From Eubacterium sp. (GTDB taxonomy: Bacteria; Bacillota; Clostridia; Oscillospirales; Acutalibacteraceae): a DNA stretch of 8,945 nt. Location: contig JAILGO010000191.1 in the NCBI GenBank assembly GCA_024696725.1, positions 1 to 8,945 on the forward strand. Reading direction: 5' to 3'. Positions 1 to 6,098 of the stretch are shown here, piece by piece. The position numbers and the translations under genes were made by a program. The first letter of the stretch is position 1. Every line of letters starts with the position of its first letter. The notes below the pieces were generated by a model, which had not been told where the DNA came from, did not search any database, and saw only the letters and a list, made by a program, of their open reading frames with translations.

Positions 1-2
1 GG

Positions 3-656
3 AATATCACGATTACTTCAAAGAGAGCAGTGATCCCGGACTATTCCTTGCTCTCCTACATATCGACTTCCCCTAACGTATACCAGGGCTTTGCTCTTAC
101 GGGATATGACGACAGTACCGCAAAAGATTACTGTGAAAGAGTAAACGCTGTGTTTAAATCTATCGGATGCGGTCATTCGCGGGATATTACCTTTGTGGGA
201 AGGACGAACGACGGCTTAATGATAACCGATACTTATCTCTGTAACGACTGCGGTAACGAGTTTACGGATTATACGGATATTTCAACAAGAATGAGCGGAA
301 GAGCCGTATCAACGAACGGACGACCCGTTAAAAACGCAGTTATTAGCGCAGGCGGTCAGTCGGCAACAACAGACGAAAACGGAGAGTTCGTTTTAACAGG
401 ACTCTCAAGCGGAGTGAACAGCGTTTCGGTAAGCATAGCCGAAGTCTGCCTTTTTGAGCAGAACGTAACACTTCATAACGGGGATAATAACGTAGAGGTT
501 AAGTTCAGGTATGCTGATTTTATAAGCGACGGCGTTATTAACGCTAAGGACTATGCTTATGCTTTCAATAACGGATACTATGATTTCGAGCCCTTTGATT
601 TCGGTAAAACAGAGTCCGGGGATAATTGTATAACTATGGTGAACAATGAAGACTAA
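3..656 (+). CDS. Secreted protein, C-terminal part: zinc-ribbon-like segment, carboxypeptidase-regulatory-like domain, degenerate dockerin-like tail (5' end outside window)
   Basis: The frame is open to the window edge, and the GTG at base 30 has no ribosome binding site, so this is the 3' end of a longer gene. Three parts are visible. A Cys-x-His pair (about bases 168-176) followed by C-N-D-C-G (240-254) resembles the 'H...YTCxxCG' ribbon repeats of clostridial surface proteins. Bases about 291-509 encode an MSGRAV...GRPVKNAVI...TTDENGEFVLTGL segment, typical of the CarboxypepD_reg-like beta-sandwich used as a spacer in extracellular enzymes. Bases about 516-551 encode DFISDGVINAKD, matching the dockerin calcium loop DxNxDGxxNxxD except that the position-3 Asn is Ile. 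Only one such loop is seen, whereas a type I dockerin has two. The protein is probably exported. The catalytic part, if any, is outside the window, so the function is unknown. The stop codon overlaps the next gene. Confidence 0.8.
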   Translation, partial: NITITSKRAVIPDYSLLSYISTSPNVYQGFALTGYDDSTAKDYCERVNAVFKSIGCGHSRDITFVGRTNDGLMITDTYLCNDCGNEFTDYTDISTRMSGRAVSTNGRPVKNAVISAGGQSATTDENGEFVLTGLSSGVNSVSVSIAEVCLFEQNVTLHNGDNNVEVKFRYADFISDGVINAKDYAYAFNNGYYDFEPFDFGKTESGDNCITMVNNED

Positions 657-1101
657 GTTAATTGTAAGCGCCTGCCTTCTTGGCGAAAACTGTAAATATA
701 ACGGCGGTAATAACTATAACAGCGACATATTAAAGCTTAAAACTTTTTTTGAGCTTATACCTGTCTGTCCCGAAGCATTCGGCGGTCTTGAAATACCGAG
801 AGAGCCGTGCGAGATAAGAGAGAGAAGAGTTTACTCAAAAAGCGGTGAGGATTTTACCTCCGAATTTGAAAGAGGAGCGGAGCATACTCTATATATTGCA
901 AAGGAATGTAATGCTCCCGTGGCAATATTAAAGGAGAATTCTCCGTCGTGCGGATGCGGTAAAATATACGACGGCTCTTTTAGCGGACGGCTTTGCGACG
1001 GTAACGGTATTACTGCTCAGCTGCTTCTTGATAATGATATAGCTGTATTCGGTGATAGCAGAGTGAAAAAGCTTATCGAGCTTTACGGAATTTACGATTG
1101 A
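646..1101 (+). CDS. DUF523 family protein (YbbK/TudS-like), probable [4Fe-4S] protein
   Basis: A 151-residue cytoplasmic protein of full family length. It opens with the family hallmark VSACLLGENCKYNGGNN (Cys10, Cys16), followed by PVCPEAFGGLEIPR (Cys41) and KENSPSCGCGKIYDG (Cys102, Cys104), and ends with the conserved GNGITAQLL and FGDSR stretch. Cys10, Cys41 and the Cys of SPSCG are the positions expected to hold an Fe-S cluster. From family knowledge, the characterised DUF523 member TudS is a [4Fe-4S] 2-thiouracil desulfidase. Whether this homologue removes sulfur from thiouracil or another thiolated compound cannot be told from sequence. The ATG lies 11 bases before the end of the upstream gene, with a weak GGTGA at 638-642, so translation is probably coupled to that gene. 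No separate promoter or terminator is evident. The family call is strong and the substrate is open. Confidence 0.9.
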   Translation: MKTKLIVSACLLGENCKYNGGNNYNSDILKLKTFFELIPVCPEAFGGLEIPREPCEIRERRVYSKSGEDFTSEFERGAEHTLYIAKECNAPVAILKENSPSCGCGKIYDGSFSGRLCDGNGITAQLLLDNDIAVFGDSRVKKLIELYGIYD

Positions 1102-1126
1102 CTTTAATATACCGCTATTCTATAAT
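1098..1126 (+). promoter_or_regulatory. Sigma-A-type promoter for the lipoprotein-hydrolase unit
   Basis: TTGACT (1098-1103), a 17-base spacer and TATAAT (1121-1126) give 11 of 12 consensus positions at optimal spacing. The -35 box contains the TGA stop codon (1099-1101) of the DUF523 gene. The predicted start near base 1133 leaves a leader of about 22 bases with a ribosome binding site. This suggests the lipoprotein and hydrolase are transcribed separately from the genes before them, although no terminator blocks readthrough. Confidence 0.75.
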
Positions 1127-1142
1127 TAATATATAAATATTT

Positions 1143-1148
1143 GAGGTG
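1143..1148 (+). promoter_or_regulatory. Ribosome binding site that fixes the lipoprotein start
   Basis: GAGGTG lies six bases before the ATG at 1155. The in-frame GTG at 1146 is part of this Shine-Dalgarno sequence and has no ribosome binding site of its own, so 1155 is the preferred start. Confidence 0.8.
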
Positions 1149-1154
1149 TATATT

Positions 1155-1634
1155 ATGAAAAAAGCTTTATTGATATTTTTATCTTTAGTATTGACGGTTA
1201 CAGTCCTTGCATCGTGCTCTGCTAAGCAGAACAAGACGGAGGATATGTCGGGCGACCCGAAAAATACCTCGGCTGCTTCTTCGTGGGAAGAGACTGTTCT
1301 TACTACTGATTCCGCTATGATAACCGAAGGCGAAGCAATCAATCTGATTAAGTCATATTCCGCAAACGAGCTGTCGTTAACAAAAGAGGAAAAGAAGCAA
1401 TGTCAGTTTATGTGTTATAAATCCGGCGTTAAGATTAAAGACGATTATTACATTAATGTTAACGCAAATATTGTTAAGGAAAGCGGAAAGAATGAAAAGG
1501 GCGAACCCGTTTATACCTTTGATACCAAAGGCGAATACTATATAAGATATGACGGAAAGCAGATTCTTAAAAAGGTTAAGAATGACTATGTTGAGATGAA
1601 GCTTAAGGAAATAAAAGAGGATACTACTGAATAA
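1155..1634 (+). CDS. Small predicted lipoprotein of unknown function
   Basis: The protein has 159 residues. The N-terminus MKKALLIFLSLVLTVTVLASC has a charged n-region, a hydrophobic core and a lipobox (L-A-S-C), so cleavage before Cys21 and lipid attachment to the outer face of the membrane is expected. A Ser/Thr/Asp-rich linker (about residues 22-56) leads to a hydrophilic, Lys-rich domain (about 57-152) with alternating strands such as YYINVNANIV, YTFDTKGEYYIRYDGKQI and KKVKNDYVEMKL, suggesting a small beta-rich fold. I recognise no family. It is the first gene after a strong promoter and lies 12 bases from the hydrolase gene, so the two are probably made together at the cell surface. The lipoprotein assignment is strong; the role is not known. 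Confidence 0.85.
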   Translation: MKKALLIFLSLVLTVTVLASCSAKQNKTEDMSGDPKNTSAASSWEETVLTTDSAMITEGEAINLIKSYSANELSLTKEEKKQCQFMCYKSGVKIKDDYYINVNANIVKESGKNEKGEPVYTFDTKGEYYIRYDGKQILKKVKNDYVEMKLKEIKEDTTE

Positions 1635-1646
1635 GGAAGTGTTAAT

Positions 1647-2597
1647 ATGAAAAAGTCTGCTAAATTAGCTATTGCGGGTCTCGGCGTCGCGGCTATGGGC
1701 GGTCTTGCCGTATACTCTTATCTAGACGTTATGTATAAGGAGACTATTCCGAAGGGACCTGCCAAGAGATTGTTTGAAATGATGGATAACGGCGACCTTC
1801 AGGGACTTACCGATATGTGCGTTGAGAGTATGAAGTGGGTTGATGAGCAGGATATCGAAACGATTACTATGCTCAGCGACAGAGGAGAAGAGCTTAAGGG
1901 CTTTATGCTTATGGTTGACGAGCCTTCAAAGAAGTTCTGTGTATTCGCTCACGGTTACCGTGCGAGTCACCGCGGAGACAGCGCTAATTTCTTTAAGTAT
2001 TATCATGATAAAGGCTTTAATTATCTCGCTGTTGACCATACCGCTTCCGGTGAAAGCGGCGGCGACTGGGTAGGCTTTGACTATTATGAGAGTCAGGATA
2101 TGCTTAAATGGCTCAATTACCTTATTGACCGTTTTGGAGAGGATATAATTATTACGCTGCACGGTGTGTCGATGGGCGGCGCGACTGTATGCAAAATGGC
2201 TGATAAGATTCCGCCGCAGGTAAAGCTTATTGTTGCCGACTGTCCTTATACGAGTGCGATTGACGAGTTTACAAGCGTTGCCGGCGGCGCAGGTCTTAAA
2301 AGAACCGCGCCATACTTTGTAAAGGCAATGAATTTTCTTAATAAAAAGCTTGCAGGTTACGACCTTAACGATACCGATGTCAGAGAAAGCGTTAAGAATT
2401 CTAAGGTTCCGATGCTTTTCGTACACGGAGGAAGCGACGATTTCGTTCCTACTTATATGGGCGAGGAGTTATATAACCTTTGTAATAACGAAAAGGATAT
2501 ATTTATCGTACCGCCTGCTAAGCACGCTGAAAGCATAGTTCAGGATACCGAGGGCTACTTCGCTAAGCTTGACGAGTTTATCGGAAAATACATATAA
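1647..2597 (+). CDS. Membrane-anchored alpha/beta hydrolase
   Basis: The protein has 316 residues. Residues about 6-25 form one hydrophobic segment after KKSAK with no clear signal-peptidase site, suggesting an N-terminal anchor with the enzyme outside the cell. The alpha/beta-hydrolase core follows: HGYR (102-105) at the oxyanion-hole position, the nucleophile elbow HGVSMGG with Ser175, HGGSDDFVP with the likely acid Asp264, and AKHAES with the likely catalytic His293. All three triad positions are present, so it should be active as an esterase, lipase or peptidase of the S33-like / YqkD-like group; the substrate cannot be inferred. AAGGAAG at 1633-1639 precedes the ATG by seven bases. It follows the lipoprotein gene by 12 bases and ends inside the shared terminator, making it the last gene of this unit. 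Confidence 0.9.
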   Translation: MKKSAKLAIAGLGVAAMGGLAVYSYLDVMYKETIPKGPAKRLFEMMDNGDLQGLTDMCVESMKWVDEQDIETITMLSDRGEELKGFMLMVDEPSKKFCVFAHGYRASHRGDSANFFKYYHDKGFNYLAVDHTASGESGGDWVGFDYYESQDMLKWLNYLIDRFGEDIIITLHGVSMGGATVCKMADKIPPQVKLIVADCPYTSAIDEFTSVAGGAGLKRTAPYFVKAMNFLNKKLAGYDLNDTDVRESVKNSKVPMLFVHGGSDDFVPTYMGEELYNLCNNEKDIFIVPPAKHAESIVQDTEGYFAKLDEFIGKYI

Positions 2598-2632
2598 ATA
2601 AAAAGGGTGCCGAGGCACCCTTTTTATTTATA
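2593..2632. terminator. Symmetric bidirectional intrinsic terminator shared by convergent genes
   Basis: A perfect inverted repeat has 18-base arms (2593-2610 and 2615-2632) around the loop CGAG. The GC core is GGGTGC/GCACCC, flanked by A5 on the left and T5 on the right, so each strand shows a stem followed by a U-rich tract. The TAA of the hydrolase (2595-2597) and the TAA of the minus-strand membrane protein (2630-2628) lie at mirror positions inside the arms. Confidence 0.92.
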
Positions 2633-3077
2633 GTCTTTGATTTATTTCGCTAATAATTTTATTTATTGTTTTCTTTGTCGTTATCCCAAGCTCAGCGGTT
2701 ACTGTTTCGCCGTTCTTAAGAAATATGATAACGCTTGTGTATCTTTCTGTAAAGCCTTTTTTAAGAGAAGCGGAGGTATCTTTATAGCTGTCAATTTTTA
2801 AAACATCAGCATAATAAAATTCGTTGTTTTCGTCAAGTGAGGTTATAATGAATCTGTTGCCATAGAGTCTAATGCCGCTTGTGAGAAGCTCCTTCATTGA
2901 TAATACCGATATTATATTAATTACAGCTGCTGATACAAGAAATACTACGGTAAATACAGACACCGTATTAATCAGTTTTATAACGGCAACATAAACAATA
3001 GTTAATGAGACTACAGTAATTAACGCCGAGATTACTACTAAAATTAGCGGCACGGTTCGTATAAATTTATTTTTCAT
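2628..3077 (-). CDS. Two-helix membrane protein with a C-terminal PH-like domain, unknown function
   Basis: The protein has 149 residues when started at MKNKFIRTVP. A longer frame to base 3113 exists, but AGGGA (3090-3086) lies eight bases before the ATG at 3077, and the longer form would run deeper into the upstream gene. Two hydrophobic segments (about residues 9-33 and 39-59) form a tight hairpin. The rest is soluble and strand-rich: IRLYGNRFIITS, EFYYADVLKIDSYKD, TSVIIFLKNGETVTAEL, then a final helix KKTINKIISEINQ. This order resembles bacterial PH-like domains of small membrane proteins, a tentative match on pattern only. It overlaps the pseudouridine synthase gene by 11 bases and is probably translated from the same mRNA. 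Their pairing does not reveal a function. Confidence 0.8.
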   Translation of the reverse strand: MKNKFIRTVPLILVVISALITVVSLTIVYVAVIKLINTVSVFTVVFLVSAAVINIISVLSMKELLTSGIRLYGNRFIITSLDENNEFYYADVLKIDSYKDTSASLKKGFTERYTSVIIFLKNGETVTAELGITTKKTINKIISEINQRL

Positions 3078-4008
3078 AGAATTTTTCCCTGATATCGCAT
3101 AAATTGCTTTCAAATACCCGTCCGTTTAAATATTCAAGCTCTCCTGCGTCGGTTATGAAACAGAAGCACAGCTTGTAAGAATAAAGCTCCTGCTTAAACC
3201 GACCGTGGGTTTTTCCGTATTTACCGTCTCCGAGAAGAGGATGACCGATTGACGCGAGGTGAGCTCTAATCTGATGGGTACGTCCCGTCAAAAGCTTTAT
3301 TTCTACAAGAGACAGACCGTCTTTATAATCAAGCACGCTGTAACTTGTTACGATTTCCTTACCGTTTTCTGAGGGAGAGTCTGTTACTGTAACTGTGTTT
3401 TTCTTTTCGTCCTTAGTGAGATAAGCTCTTATGGTATCGCTTTCTTTATCGAATTTGCCTTCAGCAATAGTAAGGTAGTATTTATCTATTTCTCTGTTCT
3501 TAATCTTTTCGCTGATAGTTTTAAGCGCGGTATAATTCTTTACTCCTATTACAAGTCCGCCTGTGTTACGGTCAATTCTGTTAGCGAGAGCAGGGGAGAA
3601 GGTGTTCTCGCTTTCGGGATTCCATTCTCCCTTTTCGTAAAGATAGCGTTTAAGCGATGCAACAAGATTGTTCACGTAATCTTTTCCGTCGGCGTGACAA
3701 AGCATACCCTGAGGCTTGTCGAGAATTATGATATTACTGTCCTCATAAACTATATCTCCCAGCCTCGGCGCATTTATAAAATCGTAGTGCTTTTGTTTTT
3801 CTTTTAACAAATCGTCGTTGAGATAAAGCTCGATTTTATCGCCTTCGTTAAGAAGCTGTTCGGGATGGCAGCGCATACCGTTAACCTTGATATTCTTTTT
3901 TCTTATTTGCTTATACATCATCGACTTCGGCAGGCTATCGTATTTCTTAAGAATAAGCCTGTCAAGCCGCTGACCGCTGTCGTTTGCGGTTACGTTTATA
4001 ATTTTCAT
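3067..4008 (-). CDS. RluA-family pseudouridine synthase (RluC/RluD-like)
   Basis: The protein has 313 residues. An S4 RNA-binding domain comes first (about 11-64; GQRLDRLILKKY...IRKKNIKVNG), then the synthase domain: ILDKPQGMLCHADG, the catalytic motif ANRIDRNTGGLVIG with Asp146 as the expected nucleophile, and LLTGRTHQIRAHLASIGHPLLGDGKYG near residues 239-265. Family members convert specific uridines to pseudouridine, mostly in 23S rRNA; the exact target cannot be read from sequence. Asn replaces the usual His in HRLD, which I believe is common in Firmicutes homologues. The frame extends to a TTG at 4056, but that codon has no ribosome binding site and lies upstream of the promoter found here. 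MKIINVTANDSGQRLDR at 4008 is the usual family start. No Shine-Dalgarno precedes it, and the mRNA seems to begin at this ATG. The gene diverges from uvrB. Confidence 0.92.
   Translation of the reverse strand: MKIINVTANDSGQRLDRLILKKYDSLPKSMMYKQIRKKNIKVNGMRCHPEQLLNEGDKIELYLNDDLLKEKQKHYDFINAPRLGDIVYEDSNIIILDKPQGMLCHADGKDYVNNLVASLKRYLYEKGEWNPESENTFSPALANRIDRNTGGLVIGVKNYTALKTISEKIKNREIDKYYLTIAEGKFDKESDTIRAYLTKDEKKNTVTVTDSPSENGKEIVTSYSVLDYKDGLSLVEIKLLTGRTHQIRAHLASIGHPLLGDGKYGKTHGRFKQELYSYKLCFCFITDAGELEYLNGRVFESNLCDIREKFYEK
3086..3090 (-). promoter_or_regulatory. Ribosome binding site that fixes the membrane protein start
   Basis: Read on the minus strand, AGGGA is followed by eight bases and then the ATG at 3077-3075. 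It lies inside the end of the pseudouridine synthase gene and favours the 149-residue product over the 161-residue frame. Confidence 0.75.
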
Positions 4009-4014
4009 ACCGTT

Positions 4015-4043
4015 ATTATAGTTAAATATCTTTTCTTTGTCAA
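4015..4043 (-). promoter_or_regulatory. Exact-consensus sigma-A promoter for the pseudouridine synthase unit
   Basis: On the minus strand, TTGACA (4043-4038), a 17-base spacer (4037-4021) and TATAAT (4020-4015) match the consensus at all 12 positions. Six bases (AACGGT) separate the -10 box from the ATG, so the predicted start of transcription is the A of the start codon. Confidence 0.85.
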
Positions 4044-4049
4044 ACCTGA

Positions 4050-4063
4050 AAAACAAATGTTCT
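4050..4063. promoter_or_regulatory. Candidate LexA (SOS) box between the divergent promoters
   Basis: AAAC-AAAT-GTTC (4051-4062) matches the Gram-positive LexA core GAAC-N4-GTTC at seven of eight positions. Read on the minus strand it is GAAC-ATTT-GTTT, which fits the GAAC...GTTY form of the Bacillus consensus CGAACRNRYGTTYC, although the outer bases differ. It lies 7 bases from the -35 box of the leftward promoter and 10 bases from that of uvrB. uvrBA is SOS-regulated in Bacillus, which makes the site plausible. The imperfect match and its position upstream of both -35 boxes leave it a candidate only. Confidence 0.4.
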
Positions 4064-4072
4064 AATGCGTTG

Positions 4073-4101
4073 TTGACATTTTTATCGGGTTATTGTATAA
4101 T
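4073..4101 (+). promoter_or_regulatory. Exact-consensus sigma-A promoter for uvrBA
   Basis: TTGACA (4073-4078), a 17-base spacer and TATAAT (4096-4101) match the consensus at all 12 positions. The predicted start is near base 4108, giving a leader of about 29 bases with the ribosome binding site AAGGAAA (4121-4127). An overlapping TATACT (4101-4106) could act as a second, weaker -10 box. Confidence 0.88.
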
Positions 4102-4136
4102 ATACTGAATAATCATTTTTAAGGAAAATATTCTAT

Positions 4137-6095
4137 ATGGATAAATTTGAACTTGTAAGTAAATTTAAGCCGACAGGCGACCAGCCGCAGGCTATCGAAA
4201 GACTTTCAGAGGGCGTGCTTCGCGGCGATAAGGAACAAACTCTTATGGGCGTTACCGGTTCAGGCAAGACGTTCACAATGGCTAATATTATTCAGAAAGT
4301 TAACAAGCCGACGCTTGTACTTGCGCATAATAAGACGCTCGCTGCACAGCTTTGCAGCGAGTTTAAAGAGTTCTTTCCTAATAATGCAGTCGAATACTTT
4401 GTATCCTACTATGATTATTATCAGCCTGAGGCGTACGTTCCTACAACCGATACTTATATAGAAAAGGACAGCGCCGTTAATGATGAGATAGATAAGCTGC
4501 GTCATAGCGCTACCTCAGCTCTTTCTGAAAGACGCGACGTTATTATAGTTGCGTCGGTTTCCTGTATTTATTCTATTGGCGACCCTGTCGATTATAAGAA
4601 TATGGTTATATCTCTCAGACAGGGCATGATTAAGGAGAGGGATGAGCTGATAAATAAGCTTGTTGAAATACAGTACGAGAGAAACGATATAAATTTCGTT
4701 CGTAATAAATTCAGAGTCCGCGGAGATACGGTGGAAATCTTTCCGGCAGGCAGTAGCGGTAAAGCGGTAAGGGTCGAGTTTTTCGGTAATGAAATAGACA
4801 GGATATCTGAAATTGACCCTCTTACCGGCAAGGTTGAGGGCGTGCTTTCACATTGCGCTATCTATCCTGCTTCGCTTTATGTTGTTAGCCATGAACGACT
4901 TGAACAGGCACTTAACGAGATTTATAACGAAATGGTTGAACGCGTAAAGTATTTTGAAGATAACGGAAAGCTACTTGAGGCACAGCGTATCAGGGAAAGA
5001 ACAATGAACGATATTGAAATGCTTCAGGAAACAGGGTTCTGTAAGGGCATCGAAAACTATTCGCGTATTATGAGCGGCAGAAAACCGGGCGAGGCGCCTT
5101 TTACGCTTCTTGATTATTTCCCCGATGATTTCCTTCTTTTTGTTGACGAAAGCCACGTTATGCTGCCTCAGGTACACGGTATGTACGGAGGAGACCGTTC
5201 AAGGAAAAAGAGTCTTATAGACTTCGGCTTCAGACTTCCGTCAGCCTTTGATAACCGACCTCTGACCTATGATGAGTTTTACGGAAAAATCAATCAGGTT
5301 ATATTCACGTCCGCTACGCCGGGTGAATATGAAAAAAGCTGTTCTACTCAGATTGTTGAACAGGTTATCCGTCCGACAGGACTGCTTGACCCGAATATTA
5401 CAGTAAAGCCGACTGAAGACCAGATGGACGACCTCGTTTCCGAAATCAATATCAGGACTCAGCGCGGCGAAAGAGTTCTTGTTACGACTCTTACTAAAAA
5501 AATGGCTGAGGACCTTACCGCATATCTTGAGGGCTTTGAAATCAAGGTAAGATATATGCACCACGATATCGACACGATTGAGCGAATGGAAATTATACGT
5601 GATTTAAGACTCGGTAATTTTGACGTGCTTGTAGGTATCAACCTTTTAAGAGAGGGACTTGATATACCCGAGGTATCGCTTGTTGCGATACTCGACGCAG
5701 ATAAAGAGGGCTTTTTAAGAAGCGAGACCTCTCTCGTACAGACTATAGGCAGAGCGGCGAGAAACGAAAACGGCGAGGTAATTATGTACGCGGACAGCGT
5801 AACGCCGTCTATGGAAAGAGCTATTAATGAAACCTTAAGACGTCGCGCTATTCAGGAATCTTATAATAAAGAACACGGAATAACTCCTAAAACAATTAAG
5901 AAGGACGTTCGCGATATTATTGAAATTACAAGTAAGGATAATCTTGATAGCAGAGGTAAGCGTATGACCGCTAAGGAGCGCAGGGTGCTTATAGAAAAGC
6001 TTACGCGCGAAATGAAGGAAGCGGCTAAGCTCCTTGAATTTGAACACGCTGCATTTCTGCGTGATAAAATACGTGAGTTATCCGAAGAGGTATAA
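4137..6095 (+). CDS. uvrB: UvrABC system protein B (excision repair helicase-like subunit)
   Basis: At 652 residues this is full family length. UvrB is loaded onto damaged DNA by UvrA, checks the lesion by inserting its beta-hairpin between the strands, and recruits UvrC for incision. Visible features are Walker A GVTGSGKT (38-45), the beta-hairpin region [21 protein letters not shown] (91-111), Walker B/DEAD-like DESH (337-340), TSATPGEYE (391-399), helicase motif V around [14 protein letters not shown] (499-512), motif [11 protein letters not shown] (535-543), and the C-terminal UVR domain (about 612-652) that contacts UvrC. Nothing is missing. AAGGAAA at 4121-4127 sits slightly far (about 10 bases) from the ATG. 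It is first in an operon with uvrA, three bases away, behind an exact-consensus promoter and a possible LexA site. Confidence 0.98.
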   Translation: MDKFELVSKFKPTGDQPQAIERLSEGVLRGDKEQTLMGVTGSGKTFTMANIIQKVNKPTLVLAHNKTLAAQLCSEFKEFFPNNAVEYFVSYYDYYQPEAYVPTTDTYIEKDSAVNDEIDKLRHSATSALSERRDVIIVASVSCIYSIGDPVDYKNMVISLRQGMIKERDELINKLVEIQYERNDINFVRNKFRVRGDTVEIFPAGSSGKAVRVEFFGNEIDRISEIDPLTGKVEGVLSHCAIYPASLYVVSHERLEQALNEIYNEMVERVKYFEDNGKLLEAQRIRERTMNDIEMLQETGFCKGIENYSRIMSGRKPGEAPFTLLDYFPDDFLLFVDESHVMLPQVHGMYGGDRSRKKSLIDFGFRLPSAFDNRPLTYDEFYGKINQVIFTSATPGEYEKSCSTQIVEQVIRPTGLLDPNITVKPTEDQMDDLVSEINIRTQRGERVLVTTLTKKMAEDLTAYLEGFEIKVRYMHHDIDTIERMEIIRDLRLGNFDVLVGINLLREGLDIPEVSLVAILDADKEGFLRSETSLVQTIGRAARNENGEVIMYADSVTPSMERAINETLRRRAIQESYNKEHGITPKTIKKDVRDIIEITSKDNLDSRGKRMTAKERRVLIEKLTREMKEAAKLLEFEHAAFLRDKIRELSEEV

Positions 6096-6098
6096 TAT

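Noticed and set aside
596..634. Possible promoter for the DUF523 gene (TTGATT with GATAAT or TATAAC)
   Set aside because: Spacing is 19 or more bases, the boxes are poor matches, and they lie inside coding sequence; translational coupling explains expression better.
30..656. GTG at base 30 as a true gene start
   Set aside because: The frame is open back to base 3 with plausible residues, and no Shine-Dalgarno precedes the GTG; the gene is cut by the window edge.
512..656. Dockerin-like tail as evidence for a cellulosome
   Set aside because: Only one degenerate loop is present and there is no cohesin or carbohydrate-active domain in the window; such tails are common on unrelated clostridial surface proteins.
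1926..2426. Open frame of 166 codons on the minus strand inside the hydrolase gene
   Set aside because: It lies entirely antisense to a well-supported hydrolase with an intact catalytic triad, and its translation shows no recognisable family or ribosome binding site.
3078..3113. Longer N-terminus of the minus-strand membrane protein
   Set aside because: The AGGGA ribosome binding site is placed for the ATG at 3077, and the extension would increase overlap with the upstream gene from 11 to 47 bases.
4009..4056. TTG at 4056 as the start of the pseudouridine synthase
   Set aside because: There is no ribosome binding site, the extra 16 residues lack family character, and the exact-consensus promoter at 4043-4015 lies within this extension.
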